From: an uncultured bacterium
Lineage (GTDB): Bacteria; Verrucomicrobiota; Lentisphaeria; Victivallales; UBA1829
Direction of reading: 5' to 3'
Assembly: GCA_900549415.1 (NCBI GenBank)
Contig: URNX01000009.1
Span: forward strand, 1 to 64,000
Length of the DNA: 64,000 nt
Shown here: in pieces, positions 53,695 to 62,074 of the stretch
Position numbering within the stretch: position 1 is the first letter of the stretch
How the letters are laid out: each line of letters begins with the position of its first letter
Program-made: the position numbers and the translations under genes
Notes under the pieces: model-generated
What the model saw: only the letters and a program-made list of their open reading frames with translations
What the model was told of the DNA's origin: nothing
Databases searched by the model: none

Positions 53695-54390
53695 ATGTTT
53701 TTCGACCCCGTTTACCTGCTCTTTATGATTCCCGGGCTCATCATCGCCGGAATCGCATCAATGCTGACCAAATCCACTTTTGAAAAATACTCCCATGTCC
53801 CGGCGCAATCCGGAATGACCGGCGCCCAGGCGGCGGCTAGAATGCTCGCCTCGGCGGGAATCCGCAACGTCCGCATCGAGGCCGTGAACGGTTTCCTCAC
53901 CGACCATTACGATCCCTCCTGCCGTACGCTCCGCCTCTCCGAAAGCGTCTACGCAAGCTCAAGCCTCTCCGCGATCGGCGTCGCATGTCATGAGGCCGGA
54001 CACGCCATTCAGGACGCCGCGGAGTACAAGCCCATGTATCTGCGCAGCGCGCTCGTGCCCGTCACGAACTTCGCTTCAACATTCTCCTATTTCATTCTGA
54101 TCGCCGGATTCATCTTCCAGTCTTCCGGACTCGTCCTCTTCGGCGCAATTCTGTTCAGCGCGGCGGTGCTCTTCGCCATCGTCACCCTTCCCGTCGAGTG
54201 GGACGCCTCGTCAAGAGCGAAAAAACTCATGGTCCGGTGCGGAATCGTCTCCGCAAGCGAACAGGAACAGGCGGGACAGGTGCTCAACGCGGCGTTCATG
54301 ACCTACCTCGCCGCCGCAATCAGCTCTCTGCTCACGCTCATCTACTACCTCTTCCGCGCCGGAGTCTTCGGCGGAAGGTCCGATGACTGA
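53695..54390 (+). CDS. YugP-like membrane zinc metallopeptidase
   Basis: 231 residues. An N-terminal membrane helix (YLLFMIPGLIIAGIASML) is followed by HYDPSCRTLRLSESVY, the zinc motif HEAGHAIQ in VACHEAGHAIQD near residue 100, two further helices (FSYFILIAGFIFQSSGLVLF, SAAVLFAIVTLPVEWDASSRA) and a last helix. Fits the neutral zinc metallopeptidase family of inner-membrane proteins, whose targets are not well known. AAGGAGG ribosome site. Confidence 0.9.
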   Translation: MFFDPVYLLFMIPGLIIAGIASMLTKSTFEKYSHVPAQSGMTGAQAAARMLASAGIRNVRIEAVNGFLTDHYDPSCRTLRLSESVYASSSLSAIGVACHEAGHAIQDAAEYKPMYLRSALVPVTNFASTFSYFILIAGFIFQSSGLVLFGAILFSAAVLFAIVTLPVEWDASSRAKKLMVRCGIVSASEQEQAGQVLNAAFMTYLAAAISSLLTLIYYLFRAGVFGGRSDD

Positions 54391-54421
54391 CGCCTTTTTC
54401 CGGATTTATTCCGATTCGCAT

Positions 54422-54450
54422 TTGAATTCATGCCGTTCGCGTGATATTCT
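54422..54450 (+). promoter_or_regulatory. Putative promoter of the PSP1-domain gene
   Basis: TTGAAT (54422-54427) and TATTCT (54445-54450), 17-bp spacer. Confidence 0.45.
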
Positions 54451-54514
54451 ATAAAGATTGGTGATTTCAATCGCCCGGACTGTTGAAATCACACCAGAGA
54501 CTGGAGAAAAATAA

Positions 54515-55423
54515 ATGGAAATGTTATACGAAGTACAAGTCGACAGCGGCGTCCGCTACCGTGCGATCGGCGACGATTCTCTCATGCTCAGGCAGGAGGA
54601 TTTCTGCGTCGTCCGCAAAGATTTCTATCTGGACATCGCGAAAGTCGTCCGCATCTGCCGCGAGGCAACCCCCGAGGATCATCATCAGGAACCCCAGGGA
54701 CCCGACAAGAAGACCGAAACGCCCGTCATTCAGCGCAAAGCCACCGTCATGGACCAGAGCAAGGCCACCGAAAACGCGGTCCGGGCAAAGTCCGCCATGC
54801 GCGTCGCAGCCCAGCACGTCGAACTCCTCCAGCTTCCCATGAAGCTCATCAATGCACATTATTCTTTCGACGGAAAGCTCGTCACCGTGCAGTTCAGCGC
54901 AGACGGACGCGTCGACTTCCGTGAACTCGTCAAACAGCTCTCCAACGCGCTCAACACCCGCATCGAGCTCCGTCAGATCGGCGTGCGCGACGAAACCGCC
55001 GCAATCGGCGGAATCGCCCCCTGCGGACGCGTTCTCTGCTGCCGATCCTTCCTGCGCGACTTCGCCTCCATCAACGTGAAAATGGCGAAAGAACAGGATC
55101 TCTCCCTCACGCCCTCCACGATTTCCGGTGTCTGCGGACGTCTCAAATGCTGTCTCAAATACGAGCATGAGGGCTATCTGGAAATGGAAAAAACCATGCC
55201 CCGCCGCGGCGACTGCTGCGAATGTCCGGAAGGACGCGGGCGCATCGTCGACCGCAACCTGCTCACCCAGACCGTCGTTGTCGCTCTGGAGGACTCCGGA
55301 CGCAACGTAACCTTCTCCAAAGACGACGTCCGCGTCGTCTATCCGGAAAAGCACAAAATGCCGAAGAAAGACGGAAAGTGCTGCGGCAACTGCTGTAAAA
55401 ACGACGGCGGCAGAAAACAATGA
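54515..55423 (+). CDS. PSP1-domain (YaaT-like) protein
   Basis: 302 residues, cytoplasmic. The PSP1 C-terminal domain is at about 90-180 (ELLQLPMKLINAHYSFDGKLVTVQFSADGRVDFRELVKQL). The following Cys-rich block CGRVLCCRSFL, GVCGRLKCCLKYEHEGY and DCCECPEGRGRIV matches YaaT-type proteins, which in Bacillus form an RNA-processing complex with YmcA/YlbF. The C-terminus is again Cys/Lys-rich (KCCGNCCKN). It overlaps the next gene by 4 bases. Confidence 0.88.
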   Translation: MEMLYEVQVDSGVRYRAIGDDSLMLRQEDFCVVRKDFYLDIAKVVRICREATPEDHHQEPQGPDKKTETPVIQRKATVMDQSKATENAVRAKSAMRVAAQHVELLQLPMKLINAHYSFDGKLVTVQFSADGRVDFRELVKQLSNALNTRIELRQIGVRDETAAIGGIAPCGRVLCCRSFLRDFASINVKMAKEQDLSLTPSTISGVCGRLKCCLKYEHEGYLEMEKTMPRRGDCCECPEGRGRIVDRNLLTQTVVVALEDSGRNVTFSKDDVRVVYPEKHKMPKKDGKCCGNCCKNDGGRKQ

Positions 55424-55782
55424 AACCGGGCGATCCAATCAAGTGCCCCCATTGCGGAGCGGATTCTTTTCTGAAGAAGGAATCCGTCATGGACGGCTGG
55501 ACGAAAGTCGGGGAAGTGCTGAAATGCGTCTCCTGCTCTGCCGTCATCGAGGACTGTTCAAAACAGGAAAACGAGTGTAAAAAGCCGGATTTGACGGATC
55601 GTTTCCGTCAATTTCTCGGTTCTGACGGAGAAGAATCCGTCAAAGTTGATTTGTCCGAAAAGGACTGCCGTTTCTGCAAGGACTGCGCGAACATGGTTCC
55701 GCACCCGTTCCAACTCCGCTGCGCGCTGACGGGCCGATCCGTCAATCCGATGGACGACTGCGCTCATTTCAAGAAGAAATGA
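55420..55782 (+). CDS. Cys-rich zinc-ribbon-like protein of unknown function
   Basis: 120 residues with two Cys clusters: CPHCGAD (9-12) with CVSCS near 36, a zinc-ribbon arrangement, and CRFCKDC near 84 with a later Cys and DDCAHF at the end. No family recognised. Coupled to the PSP1 gene by an ATGA overlap, so a joint role in metal-dependent or RNA-related regulation is possible. Likely cytoplasmic. Confidence 0.7.
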   Translation: MKPGDPIKCPHCGADSFLKKESVMDGWTKVGEVLKCVSCSAVIEDCSKQENECKKPDLTDRFRQFLGSDGEESVKVDLSEKDCRFCKDCANMVPHPFQLRCALTGRSVNPMDDCAHFKKK

Positions 55783-55809
55783 CGGATTGACGGATACGCA
55801 AAACGGCGA

Positions 55810-55840
55810 AAAAAACGGAAGCATCCGGAGACGCTTCCGT
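55810..55840 (-). terminator. Rho-independent terminator of cassette E
   Basis: ACGGAAGC (55815-55822) pairs with GCTTCCGT (55833-55840); TTTTTTT follows on the minus strand. Confidence 0.85.
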
Positions 55841-55852
55841 TTGCACCGGCGG

Positions 55853-56386
55853 TTAATCCGCGTAAACGATGCGGACGTTGCGGATCCAGTAGGCGATATT
55901 CCGGTCCTTCGCATTCAGGCCGATGCGGAGAGTCCGGATCTGTTCCGGATTCAGATCGTCGCGGAGCAGGGAAACCGAACGTTCCTCCCATTGTTCCGTC
56001 GGAGCGTCGACGTTCAGGTGAACCGACTTGCGCTTGCCTTCCGCATTCACAAACACGGGAATGACAAGCATGAACTTCACGTTCTCCGCCGGCACGGCCT
56101 TTACTTCGAATCTCAGCTCCACCGCGTTTTTCATCGACTCCGCAGGAAGATTCAGCGAAAATCCCGGATAAACCCAGAAATCTTTGACATCGTCGCGGAA
56201 AACGGGCGTAAATTTCATTCCGCGCGCTTCGCTGTCATAGGCGATGTTGAGTTTTCCCGGCACATTCCGATCCCACGCGGAAGGGTCGTTCACCCGTGCG
56301 AAGTCCACAGTTTTTTCCCCCGCGAACAGTGCCGCCCCGATGGACAGAGCGGCCATTGCTCCGATAATCTTTCTCTTCATTTTCAC
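55853..56386 (-). CDS. Free-standing copy of the C-terminal domain of the cassette E glycosidase
   Basis: 177 residues with a signal peptide (MKMKRKIIGAMAALSIGAALFAG). The mature part aligns with the last about 150 residues of the glycosidase upstream: (A)WDRNVPGKLNI vs NWKRNSSGRMTI, YPGFSLNLPAESMKNA vs YPTYELQLPQESLKNA, and both end in RIGLN...YWIRNVRI. It is a carbohydrate-binding-like beta sandwich on its own. It starts 5 bases after the glycosidase stop. Confidence 0.75.
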   Translation of the reverse strand: MKMKRKIIGAMAALSIGAALFAGEKTVDFARVNDPSAWDRNVPGKLNIAYDSEARGMKFTPVFRDDVKDFWVYPGFSLNLPAESMKNAVELRFEVKAVPAENVKFMLVIPVFVNAEGKRKSVHLNVDAPTEQWEERSVSLLRDDLNPEQIRTLRIGLNAKDRNIAYWIRNVRIVYAD

Positions 56387-56391
56387 TCTCC

Positions 56392-58854
56392 TTATTTGTT
56401 GTAAAGGATGCGGACATTCCGGATCCAGTAGGTGATCGAATCGGTGTTCGGATTCAGACCGATGCGGATTTTCACGATCCGCTCCGGATTCGTTTTGCTC
56501 AGGGAAACCTGACAGGTCTTCCAGTCGCCCGACGGCTTCGGCATCCGGAGATGGTCCGTGCGGAACTTCCCCTGTTCATCCTGTGTCACAGTCATGGTGA
56601 GCATGAACAGCACCTTGTCCGACGGTTCCGCCTTCACATCGAAGACAATGCTGTTCGCGTTCTTCAGAGATTCCTGCGGAAGCTGGAGCTCGTAGGTCGG
56701 ATAAATCCAGCGGTCGCCGCGAGCGGAAAATTTCGTTTCAAACCGGATCGCCTGCTCCGCATGGTCGTTTGTGATGGTCATGCGACCGGAACTGTTACGC
56801 TTCCAGTTTCCGGCGTCCTGCATTTCCGGATAGATCACCACGCGCGATTCCGCCTGACGCTTTGCGCTGTTGAACATATCCATCTCCAGCGGACTGACCG
56901 CTTTGCCGTTGAAAGTTCCCGCAACCGTCATGGTCGCGGTGAAGTCTTTCCGGAAAACGGGCACGACTTCAAGGGGGAAAACCGCTTTGCCGAACGGCTT
57001 CAGCGTCACGGTCTGCGGAAGACCGGAGACTTCAACGCCCTCCGGATGAACGGTTCCCGTTTTCGGTTCCGCCGAGAGGTTCCAGACTTCCAGAGTCAGT
57101 TTCGCTTTTTCTTTCGTCACGTCAACCGCGTCTTTTTCCGAACTCAACCGGAAATCTTCCGAAAGCGCGACGCGGTAGACGATTGTGCGGTCGTACGGAG
57201 TTTCCGCCGGGGCGAAATTTCTTTTGCCGCGCACAAACGGAACGGAAGGTTTCAGCCCCGCGAGTCCGCTGATGTAAGCGGGCATGCGCGTGGAATTCAG
57301 TACCAGTTTCCCGTTCTTCGCCTCCGTACGGAACGGCGTGCCGAAAATATCCGTTCCGCTGTAAACCCCGTCTTTGGCGGCAAGAGTGAGCGTACGGCTG
57401 AAGGGGTCATCCGTAATCTCCGGACGCTCGCCGCCCTCATCGACTTCCGAAACGCTCCAGAACGCAACCGTCTGCAATCCGTCCGGCTGACGGAACAGGA
57501 ACGCTCTGATCTCTTTCCCAGCCTCCATCTTCCCCTCAAGGACAGCGGAGCCGAGCATATCGGCAAGGTTTGAAAACGCCGTGTATCCGGGCTTGACGGT
57601 GTAGTCGCGCCGCATCAGCCCCCAGTCTTTGGCTCCTCCGTTTTCATTGTATGCAGGAAGAACAAAGAAAAAATCGCGATCCGCACCGAGGTTCTGCATT
57701 CCGATCATCATTTTCGGAAGATATTCGGCTACAACGAGTTCCTGACGCGGAGAATGGCGCTTGACTCCGCGGATCCCGCTCTCCTCCTGCGCGGCGCCCT
57801 CCGCGCGGCACCCGCTTTCCGTAAACCAGAGCGGACGCTCCGAAACGCCGTACTGTTTCCGGAAAGCTTCTATCTTCGCAAAGATTTCCGGATAACGGTT
57901 AAGCGGCGCGTAGGTGTGAACATTGAAAATGTCAAAATAATCCCGGAGTCCGTTCTTCAGCATGGAGTGCGCATAAGGCGACACGGTCCGCGCAAGCCCG
58001 CCGAATGCAACCGGAAGCGACGGGTCGCCGGCTTTGAATCCAAGATACGCGGCCTTCATCGCGGCGGCATAATCCCAGGCGCCTTCCGGAGCGAAACCGA
58101 TGTCCTGTTCGTTCCAGAACTCCCAGTCCGTCATTTTACCTTTGAAAGCGACTGCGAGCGTTTTGCAGAATTCATAGACGGCGCCGAGATCGGCGGGAAG
58201 TTTTTCATTGCCGCCGCGGTTCCAGACCGGCGTATCGTGAAACATGCCCGAAATCCCGATTCCGCGGGCGGAAAGCAGTTCGGCATTCTGCATGTAGCGT
58301 CCCCAGGAGAATTCTCCCCGCTTGCGCTCGCAATCCGTCCAGCGCAGACGGTCACGGATAACCGTCATGCCGCCGCGCCTCGCAGCTTCCGAAACAATCC
58401 CGTATGCAGCTTCGGGATGGATTACGTTGCGGCGGTTCGGTTCCGCAAGCCAGCTCTGGGCGCTGTCCACCGCATAGAACATCTCGGGATTGTGCGTGCG
58501 TTTCGCCGGATCGGGAACGACAGTGAAGGTGCGGACGCCGGAGAACACCGCATCGGACGACGACAGTTTCAGTTTGTAATATCCGTTCGGCAACGCCTCC
58601 AGGGCAAGAGTTCCGTCCGGAGCGAACATTCCGCTGCGCAGTTCGATGTCCTTCCAGTCGAGCAGACTCCATTTCACTTCACCGGGATTCCGTAATTTCA
58701 GCGTGAACTTCAGCGGTTCCCCCTGAATGAAAACCGTTGCGGGGGCATGAACCGTCACCGCACGCGCAGCATCCTCGGCCTCCGCATGAAACGGAGCGAA
58801 CAGACAGCCTGCGGCAAGCGCGGCGAAAAAAAATGTTTTTTTATGCTTCATCAT
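56392..58854 (-). CDS. Secreted GH39/clan-A-like glycoside hydrolase (cassette E)
   Basis: About 820 residues; signal peptide KTFFFAALAAGCLFAPFHAEA. An N-terminal beta domain (to about 110) is followed by a barrel: RNVIHPEAAYGIVSEAARRGG, DRLRWTDCERKRGEFSW, acid/base WEFWNEQDIG near 250, nucleophile LWFTESGCRAEG near 343. A beta region follows, and the last 150 residues are a binding-like domain also present as a separate gene. Start at 58854 or 58851 (two adjacent ATGs after AAGGAGACA); a longer reading to 58974 overlaps the pseudopilin gene and has no signal peptide at its start. Confidence 0.82.
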   Translation of the reverse strand: MMKHKKTFFFAALAAGCLFAPFHAEAEDAARAVTVHAPATVFIQGEPLKFTLKLRNPGEVKWSLLDWKDIELRSGMFAPDGTLALEALPNGYYKLKLSSSDAVFSGVRTFTVVPDPAKRTHNPEMFYAVDSAQSWLAEPNRRNVIHPEAAYGIVSEAARRGGMTVIRDRLRWTDCERKRGEFSWGRYMQNAELLSARGIGISGMFHDTPVWNRGGNEKLPADLGAVYEFCKTLAVAFKGKMTDWEFWNEQDIGFAPEGAWDYAAAMKAAYLGFKAGDPSLPVAFGGLARTVSPYAHSMLKNGLRDYFDIFNVHTYAPLNRYPEIFAKIEAFRKQYGVSERPLWFTESGCRAEGAAQEESGIRGVKRHSPRQELVVAEYLPKMMIGMQNLGADRDFFFVLPAYNENGGAKDWGLMRRDYTVKPGYTAFSNLADMLGSAVLEGKMEAGKEIRAFLFRQPDGLQTVAFWSVSEVDEGGERPEITDDPFSRTLTLAAKDGVYSGTDIFGTPFRTEAKNGKLVLNSTRMPAYISGLAGLKPSVPFVRGKRNFAPAETPYDRTIVYRVALSEDFRLSSEKDAVDVTKEKAKLTLEVWNLSAEPKTGTVHPEGVEVSGLPQTVTLKPFGKAVFPLEVVPVFRKDFTATMTVAGTFNGKAVSPLEMDMFNSAKRQAESRVVIYPEMQDAGNWKRNSSGRMTITNDHAEQAIRFETKFSARGDRWIYPTYELQLPQESLKNANSIVFDVKAEPSDKVLFMLTMTVTQDEQGKFRTDHLRMPKPSGDWKTCQVSLSKTNPERIVKIRIGLNPNTDSITYWIRNVRILYNK

Positions 58855-58867
58855 TGTCTCCTTTATT

Positions 58868-59638
58868 TTACTGCAGTTGAGAATCATCCGGACTGGCGCC
58901 CCAGAACCAGGAAACCCAGCGCGCTCCCGCGTTTGCCCAGACGCGCGCCCGCTGATTCGCGACATGACCGTCACCGAACGTGTGATTCGCCGTCAGCACG
59001 GGATGCCGAAACGCGATTACCCCCGTATTCTTCCAGCCCGAAGGAGCCCATTCACCGCTCTCCTCATAAGAAATCATGTGCGCATAGCCACGCTCCGACT
59101 TCATATCCGCATAGAGCAGACGCTCCGTCGGACGCTTCAGCGCGGTGAGGCGCCAGCGGTGCGCATAGGATGCGCTGTCCGCTGAAAACATGAAGCGGTT
59201 GGGTCCGATATGCTGATTCCCGACCGTCGCATAATCAATCCATTCGGTAACAGCGGGGCATCTCATGCTTGCAAGTTTCGGACGGTGCAGTCCGTCATTG
59301 TTCCGCTCGATGAAGTCTGCATTTCCGTTGATCGCTTTCTTCGCAACATAACTCCAGAGCAAAGTCATGCAGACCGGTTTGTACATTCCGACCTGGTGTT
59401 CAATCGGCAGGAATCCGGCATTATCGTCCGCATACATGAAAGTATAGGTTCCGAGCTGTTTCTGATTCGACGCGCAGCTGATCGCTCTCGCCTTGTCACG
59501 CGCCTTTCCGAGCGCAGGGAGAAGCATCCCGGCAAGGATGGCGATGATGGCAATTACCACAAGGAGCTCTATAAGGGTGAATTCGTTGAAATTTCCCTTG
59601 AAATATGAAATATTTCTTCTGGCTGAATGAAGTTTCAT
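58868..59638 (-). CDS. Pseudopilin-like protein, cassette E
   Basis: 256 residues: leader ending KGNFNE, then [19 protein letters not shown]. Residue -1 is Glu, which is far from the usual Gly. After the helix [22 protein letters not shown]-terminal His...DG with 10 residues between ([14 protein letters not shown]). Its ATG is 4 bases after the stop of a possible 44-residue ORF, and a GAAAGGCAGG ribosome site lies inside that ORF's end. The glycosidase follows by 13 bases. Confidence 0.85.
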   Translation of the reverse strand: MKLHSARRNISYFKGNFNEFTLIELLVVIAIIAILAGMLLPALGKARDKARAISCASNQKQLGTYTFMYADDNAGFLPIEHQVGMYKPVCMTLLWSYVAKKAINGNADFIERNNDGLHRPKLASMRCPAVTEWIDYATVGNQHIGPNRFMFSADSASYAHRWRLTALKRPTERLLYADMKSERGYAHMISYEESGEWAPSGWKNTGVIAFRHPVLTANHTFGDGHVANQRARVWANAGARWVSWFWGASPDDSQLQ

Positions 59639-59642
59639 TGTG

Positions 59643-59777
59643 TCACCTGCCTTTCGTTTTCTGGTTCCGGTTAAGTTCGGGAGAATCTCTGAAATAGAAA
59701 TTTGTCATTTCGTATTTCCTCTGGTTTTGCGCGTTTTCCGCAATGTGTTCCATACGGAACGGTGATTTCCGTTTCAT
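59643..59777 (-). CDS. Possible 44-residue ORF between LacI and pseudopilin genes of cassette E
   Basis: Reads [20 protein letters not shown] then a polar, Asn/Lys-rich tail, with GAAAGGCAGG before its ATG. The same ten-base sequence recurs at its 3' end, just before the pseudopilin start, and its TGA sits 4 bases from the pseudopilin ATG. It could be a coupling leader peptide or chance. No homology recognised. Confidence 0.3.
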   Translation of the reverse strand: MKRKSPFRMEHIAENAQNQRKYEMTNFYFRDSPELNRNQKTKGR

Positions 59778-59841
59778 TCTGCCGCCTGCCTTTCATTTTG
59801 TCTTTTGTTATTTTGCGAAAAATATATACTCTGTTCATTGC

Positions 59842-60855
59842 TCAGCGCCGGAGCTTTCGGGTTGTCGCCCGTTCGATGATGCGTTCACTGAGTTCCGCAC
59901 GCGTAACTGTGGCGCGGGGAACGACGCCGCGCATCAGACGGTGCAGTTTGCCCGCGGCGGCATTTCCAAGCAGCTTCAGCGGAACCGCGACCGTGCTCAG
60001 GGCGGGCGACATGTACGCCATGACCGGGAAGTCGTCACAGCTCAGCACGGAAATATCCTCCGGGACACGGACGGAACGGCGTTTCAGCGCGTCGATCACG
60101 CCGAGCGCAGGCTCCAGCCCGGTCGCAAAAACCGCGGTCAGACCGGGAGCGCGCTCCAGCAGCTTTTCAACGCCGAGCACACCCGCAAGAAAACCGTCCG
60201 GCTTTGCAAGCTCCAACTCTTCCTCGCGGACGACCGCCGCATCGGGATACACCTCAAGGAAACCGGAAAGACGTTCCTTTCCGCCGCGCGCATCCGAGGG
60301 AGAAACCAGTATTCCCGTTTTCGTGTGACCGAGTCCGCGCAAATATTCCCCCGCCGTTCTGCCGATTCCGGAAAAATCAACCGAAACGCTCTTCTTCCTG
60401 TCCGGCGCCGTTCCGTTGATGACGCAGTAGGGAAAACGGTTCTTCTCCAGCGTCTCCAGATATCCGCTCTCCACGTTGGTGCGAATGGCGAGAACGCCGT
60501 CGATCCCGCGACGCCCGAGCTCCTTGACAAGGTCGTAGCGGGTCCACTCCTCCGCCGATCCGGAAATCAGAGTCATGGTCAGCTTTTCCGCATGGCAGTA
60601 CTCCGCGACGCCCTCCAGGACGCTGCTGAGATAATAGTTGAAATCCAGCGGAATGTTCTCATACTGCTGGACAAGCACGCCGATGCACGGAATTTTGCTG
60701 CGGACCGCGCGCGGACGGAAATTCATCTCCGCCGCGATCTTCTGAATCTCCCGCCGCATCTCCTCGCTCAGCTCCGGCGAATTCTTCAGCGCCTTGCTGA
60801 CCGTGGAAGGCGAAACGTTCGCAATCCGGCTGAGTGTGTATATCGTCGTTTTCAT
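59842..60855 (-). CDS. LacI-family transcriptional regulator of cassette E
   Basis: 337 residues: helix-turn-helix TLSRIANVSPSTVSKALKNS, hinge NFRPRAVRSK, effector domain (CIGVLVQQYENIPLDF, GILVSPSDARGG, GLTAVFATGLEPALGVIDAL, VLSCDDFPVMAYMSP) with a C-terminal RATVTRAELSERII. First gene of the cassette; a gap of 203 bases to the pseudopilin holds only the possible 44-residue ORF. Confidence 0.92.
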   Translation of the reverse strand: MKTTIYTLSRIANVSPSTVSKALKNSPELSEEMRREIQKIAAEMNFRPRAVRSKIPCIGVLVQQYENIPLDFNYYLSSVLEGVAEYCHAEKLTMTLISGSAEEWTRYDLVKELGRRGIDGVLAIRTNVESGYLETLEKNRFPYCVINGTAPDRKKSVSVDFSGIGRTAGEYLRGLGHTKTGILVSPSDARGGKERLSGFLEVYPDAAVVREEELELAKPDGFLAGVLGVEKLLERAPGLTAVFATGLEPALGVIDALKRRSVRVPEDISVLSCDDFPVMAYMSPALSTVAVPLKLLGNAAAGKLHRLMRGVVPRATVTRAELSERIIERATTRKLRR

Positions 60856-60880
60856 GCTCGTCTTTTCCGAAAAATAAAAT

Positions 60881-60896
60881 TGTTTCGATTTGTTTC
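60881..60896. promoter_or_regulatory. Direct repeat TGTTTC before the cassette E LacI gene
   Basis: TGTTTC occurs at 60881-60886 and 60891-60896, 10 bp apart, just downstream of the -10 box on the gene's strand. No clean palindrome is seen. Confidence 0.35.
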
Positions 60897-60903
60897 TGCT
60901 TTA

Positions 60904-60932
60904 ATTATAGCATAAAACACTAAAAATGTCAA
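60904..60932 (-). promoter_or_regulatory. Consensus promoter of the cassette E LacI gene
   Basis: Minus-strand TTGACA (60932-60927) and TATAAT (60909-60904), 17-bp spacer. Confidence 0.85.
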
Positions 60933-61009
60933 GAGGGAAAAATGAAAAAAAAGAGGATTTTTTCAGAAGCGTCTGGATCGGCGAAAACCGGAATTCTCCT
61001 TTCAGCGGT

Positions 61010-61189
61010 TCAGATGCGTTTCTTTGCCGGACCGGCAATGCGGATTGCCAGGTTTTCCAGACGGCGGCGGACCACGCCCTCCGTCACAATCGCGCCGATC
61101 GCCTCGAATATGGCGTCGAACACATCCGCCATCTTCTGCGGAGTGAAGCATTTCTCATTTCCCAGCGCGCGAACGAGAAGGCCCGTCAT
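61010..61189 (-). CDS. 59-residue HU-like N-terminal fragment coupled to the AraC gene
   Basis: Its ATG overlaps the AraC stop by 4 bases (61186-61189). The protein (LVRALGNEKCFTPQKMADVF then DAIFEAIGAIVTEG) resembles the helical N-terminal half of HU/IHF-type DNA-binding proteins, but the beta-arm half is missing and a basic tail (GPAKKRI) ends it. It may be a short accessory to the AraC regulator or the stump of a truncated gene. Confidence 0.45.
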   Translation of the reverse strand: MTGLLVRALGNEKCFTPQKMADVFDAIFEAIGAIVTEGVVRRRLENLAIRIAGPAKKRI

Positions 61190-62010
61190 TGAAAACGCCT
61201 GCGGTAGCGCAGCGGCGTTTTGCCGGTCATACGGCGGAAAACGACGCTGAACCATGCGCTGTCGCAATACTGCAAATCTCCGGCGATGTCGGAAATGGAC
61301 ATAGCAGTTTCGGTCAGAAGACGTTTTGCCTCCTCCATGCGCAATTCGGTCAGAAACCGGTTCGGAGGCGGAAGCCCCGTCTGTTTCCATTTGCGCAGAA
61401 AAGAACGATAGGAAAGACCGTGCCGCAGAGCAAGTTTTTCCCAGTTTGGCGTTTCCCTGAAGTTGAGCTGAAGCCAGGAAACGATTTTCATGACCTGCCG
61501 GGATCCGGCGGAAACCGGATTCTTTTTCTGCCTGTATACAAGTAGACATTCCTGAAGGAGTCTCCAGCAGAGCATGTCGAGCCGATCAACTGCCCCGAAT
61601 TCATCCAGACGCTCCGTCAGAATTCGGATCTCATGAAACGTCTCATAGAGGCTTTTTTTCTGCGGCAGTTCGCAAATGACGAAATCGTCAGCAAAACCGA
61701 TTTCATGCAATCTCTCCGCCATGCTCTTCGGATACGAGAAAAAGAGCGATTGCCTGTAAACGGCTCCGCGGGATTCATGGAGCTCCCCGGGTCTTTTCAA
61801 AACGAGATACGGATAATTCGCTGTATATGGTTTCCCATTGATACGGAAAGACATTCCGGCAGAATTTCCATCAAACCGCAGCGCGAAGCCGAACACCTCC
61901 AGCGTCTGCTTTTCCGGCTGCGCCGTATCGCCGTAAAGCCCCACGGAACGGATCTCCGGCACAAGATGCACAGAGCGCGCAAAATATTCTGTATAAAGTT
62001 GTCGTTGCAT
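61186..62010 (-). CDS. AraC-family transcriptional regulator of cassette F
   Basis: 274 residues. The N-terminal part (about 1-160) is a cupin-like sensor (VFGFALRFDGNSAGMSF, YPYLVLKRPGE); the C-terminal two-helix DNA-binding domain has YRSFLRKWKQTGLPPPNR, LRMEEAKRLLTE and SDIAGDLQYCDSAWFSVVFRR. It diverges from the pseudopilin and glycosidase of the cassette and probably activates them through the direct repeats at 62075-62104. There is no ribosome site, and the ATG lies about where transcription should begin, so a leaderless mRNA is possible. Confidence 0.9.
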   Translation of the reverse strand: MQRQLYTEYFARSVHLVPEIRSVGLYGDTAQPEKQTLEVFGFALRFDGNSAGMSFRINGKPYTANYPYLVLKRPGELHESRGAVYRQSLFFSYPKSMAERLHEIGFADDFVICELPQKKSLYETFHEIRILTERLDEFGAVDRLDMLCWRLLQECLLVYRQKKNPVSAGSRQVMKIVSWLQLNFRETPNWEKLALRHGLSYRSFLRKWKQTGLPPPNRFLTELRMEEAKRLLTETAMSISDIAGDLQYCDSAWFSVVFRRMTGKTPLRYRRRFQ

Positions 62011-62016
62011 ACCGTT

Positions 62017-62044
62017 ATTATATATCGCAACGGGAAAATTTCAA
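62017..62044 (-). promoter_or_regulatory. Putative promoter of the cassette F AraC gene
   Basis: Minus-strand TTGAAA (62044-62039) and TATAAT (62022-62017), 16-bp spacer. The expected start (about 7 bases on) falls on the ATG. Confidence 0.55.
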
Positions 62045-62074
62045 CTGAAACAGAAAAAATTTCAAAAGAATAAT

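Noticed and set aside
58855..58974. Upstream extension of the cassette E glycosidase
   Set aside because: It would overlap the pseudopilin gene by about 100 bases and bury the signal peptide; the ribosome site is at 58854.
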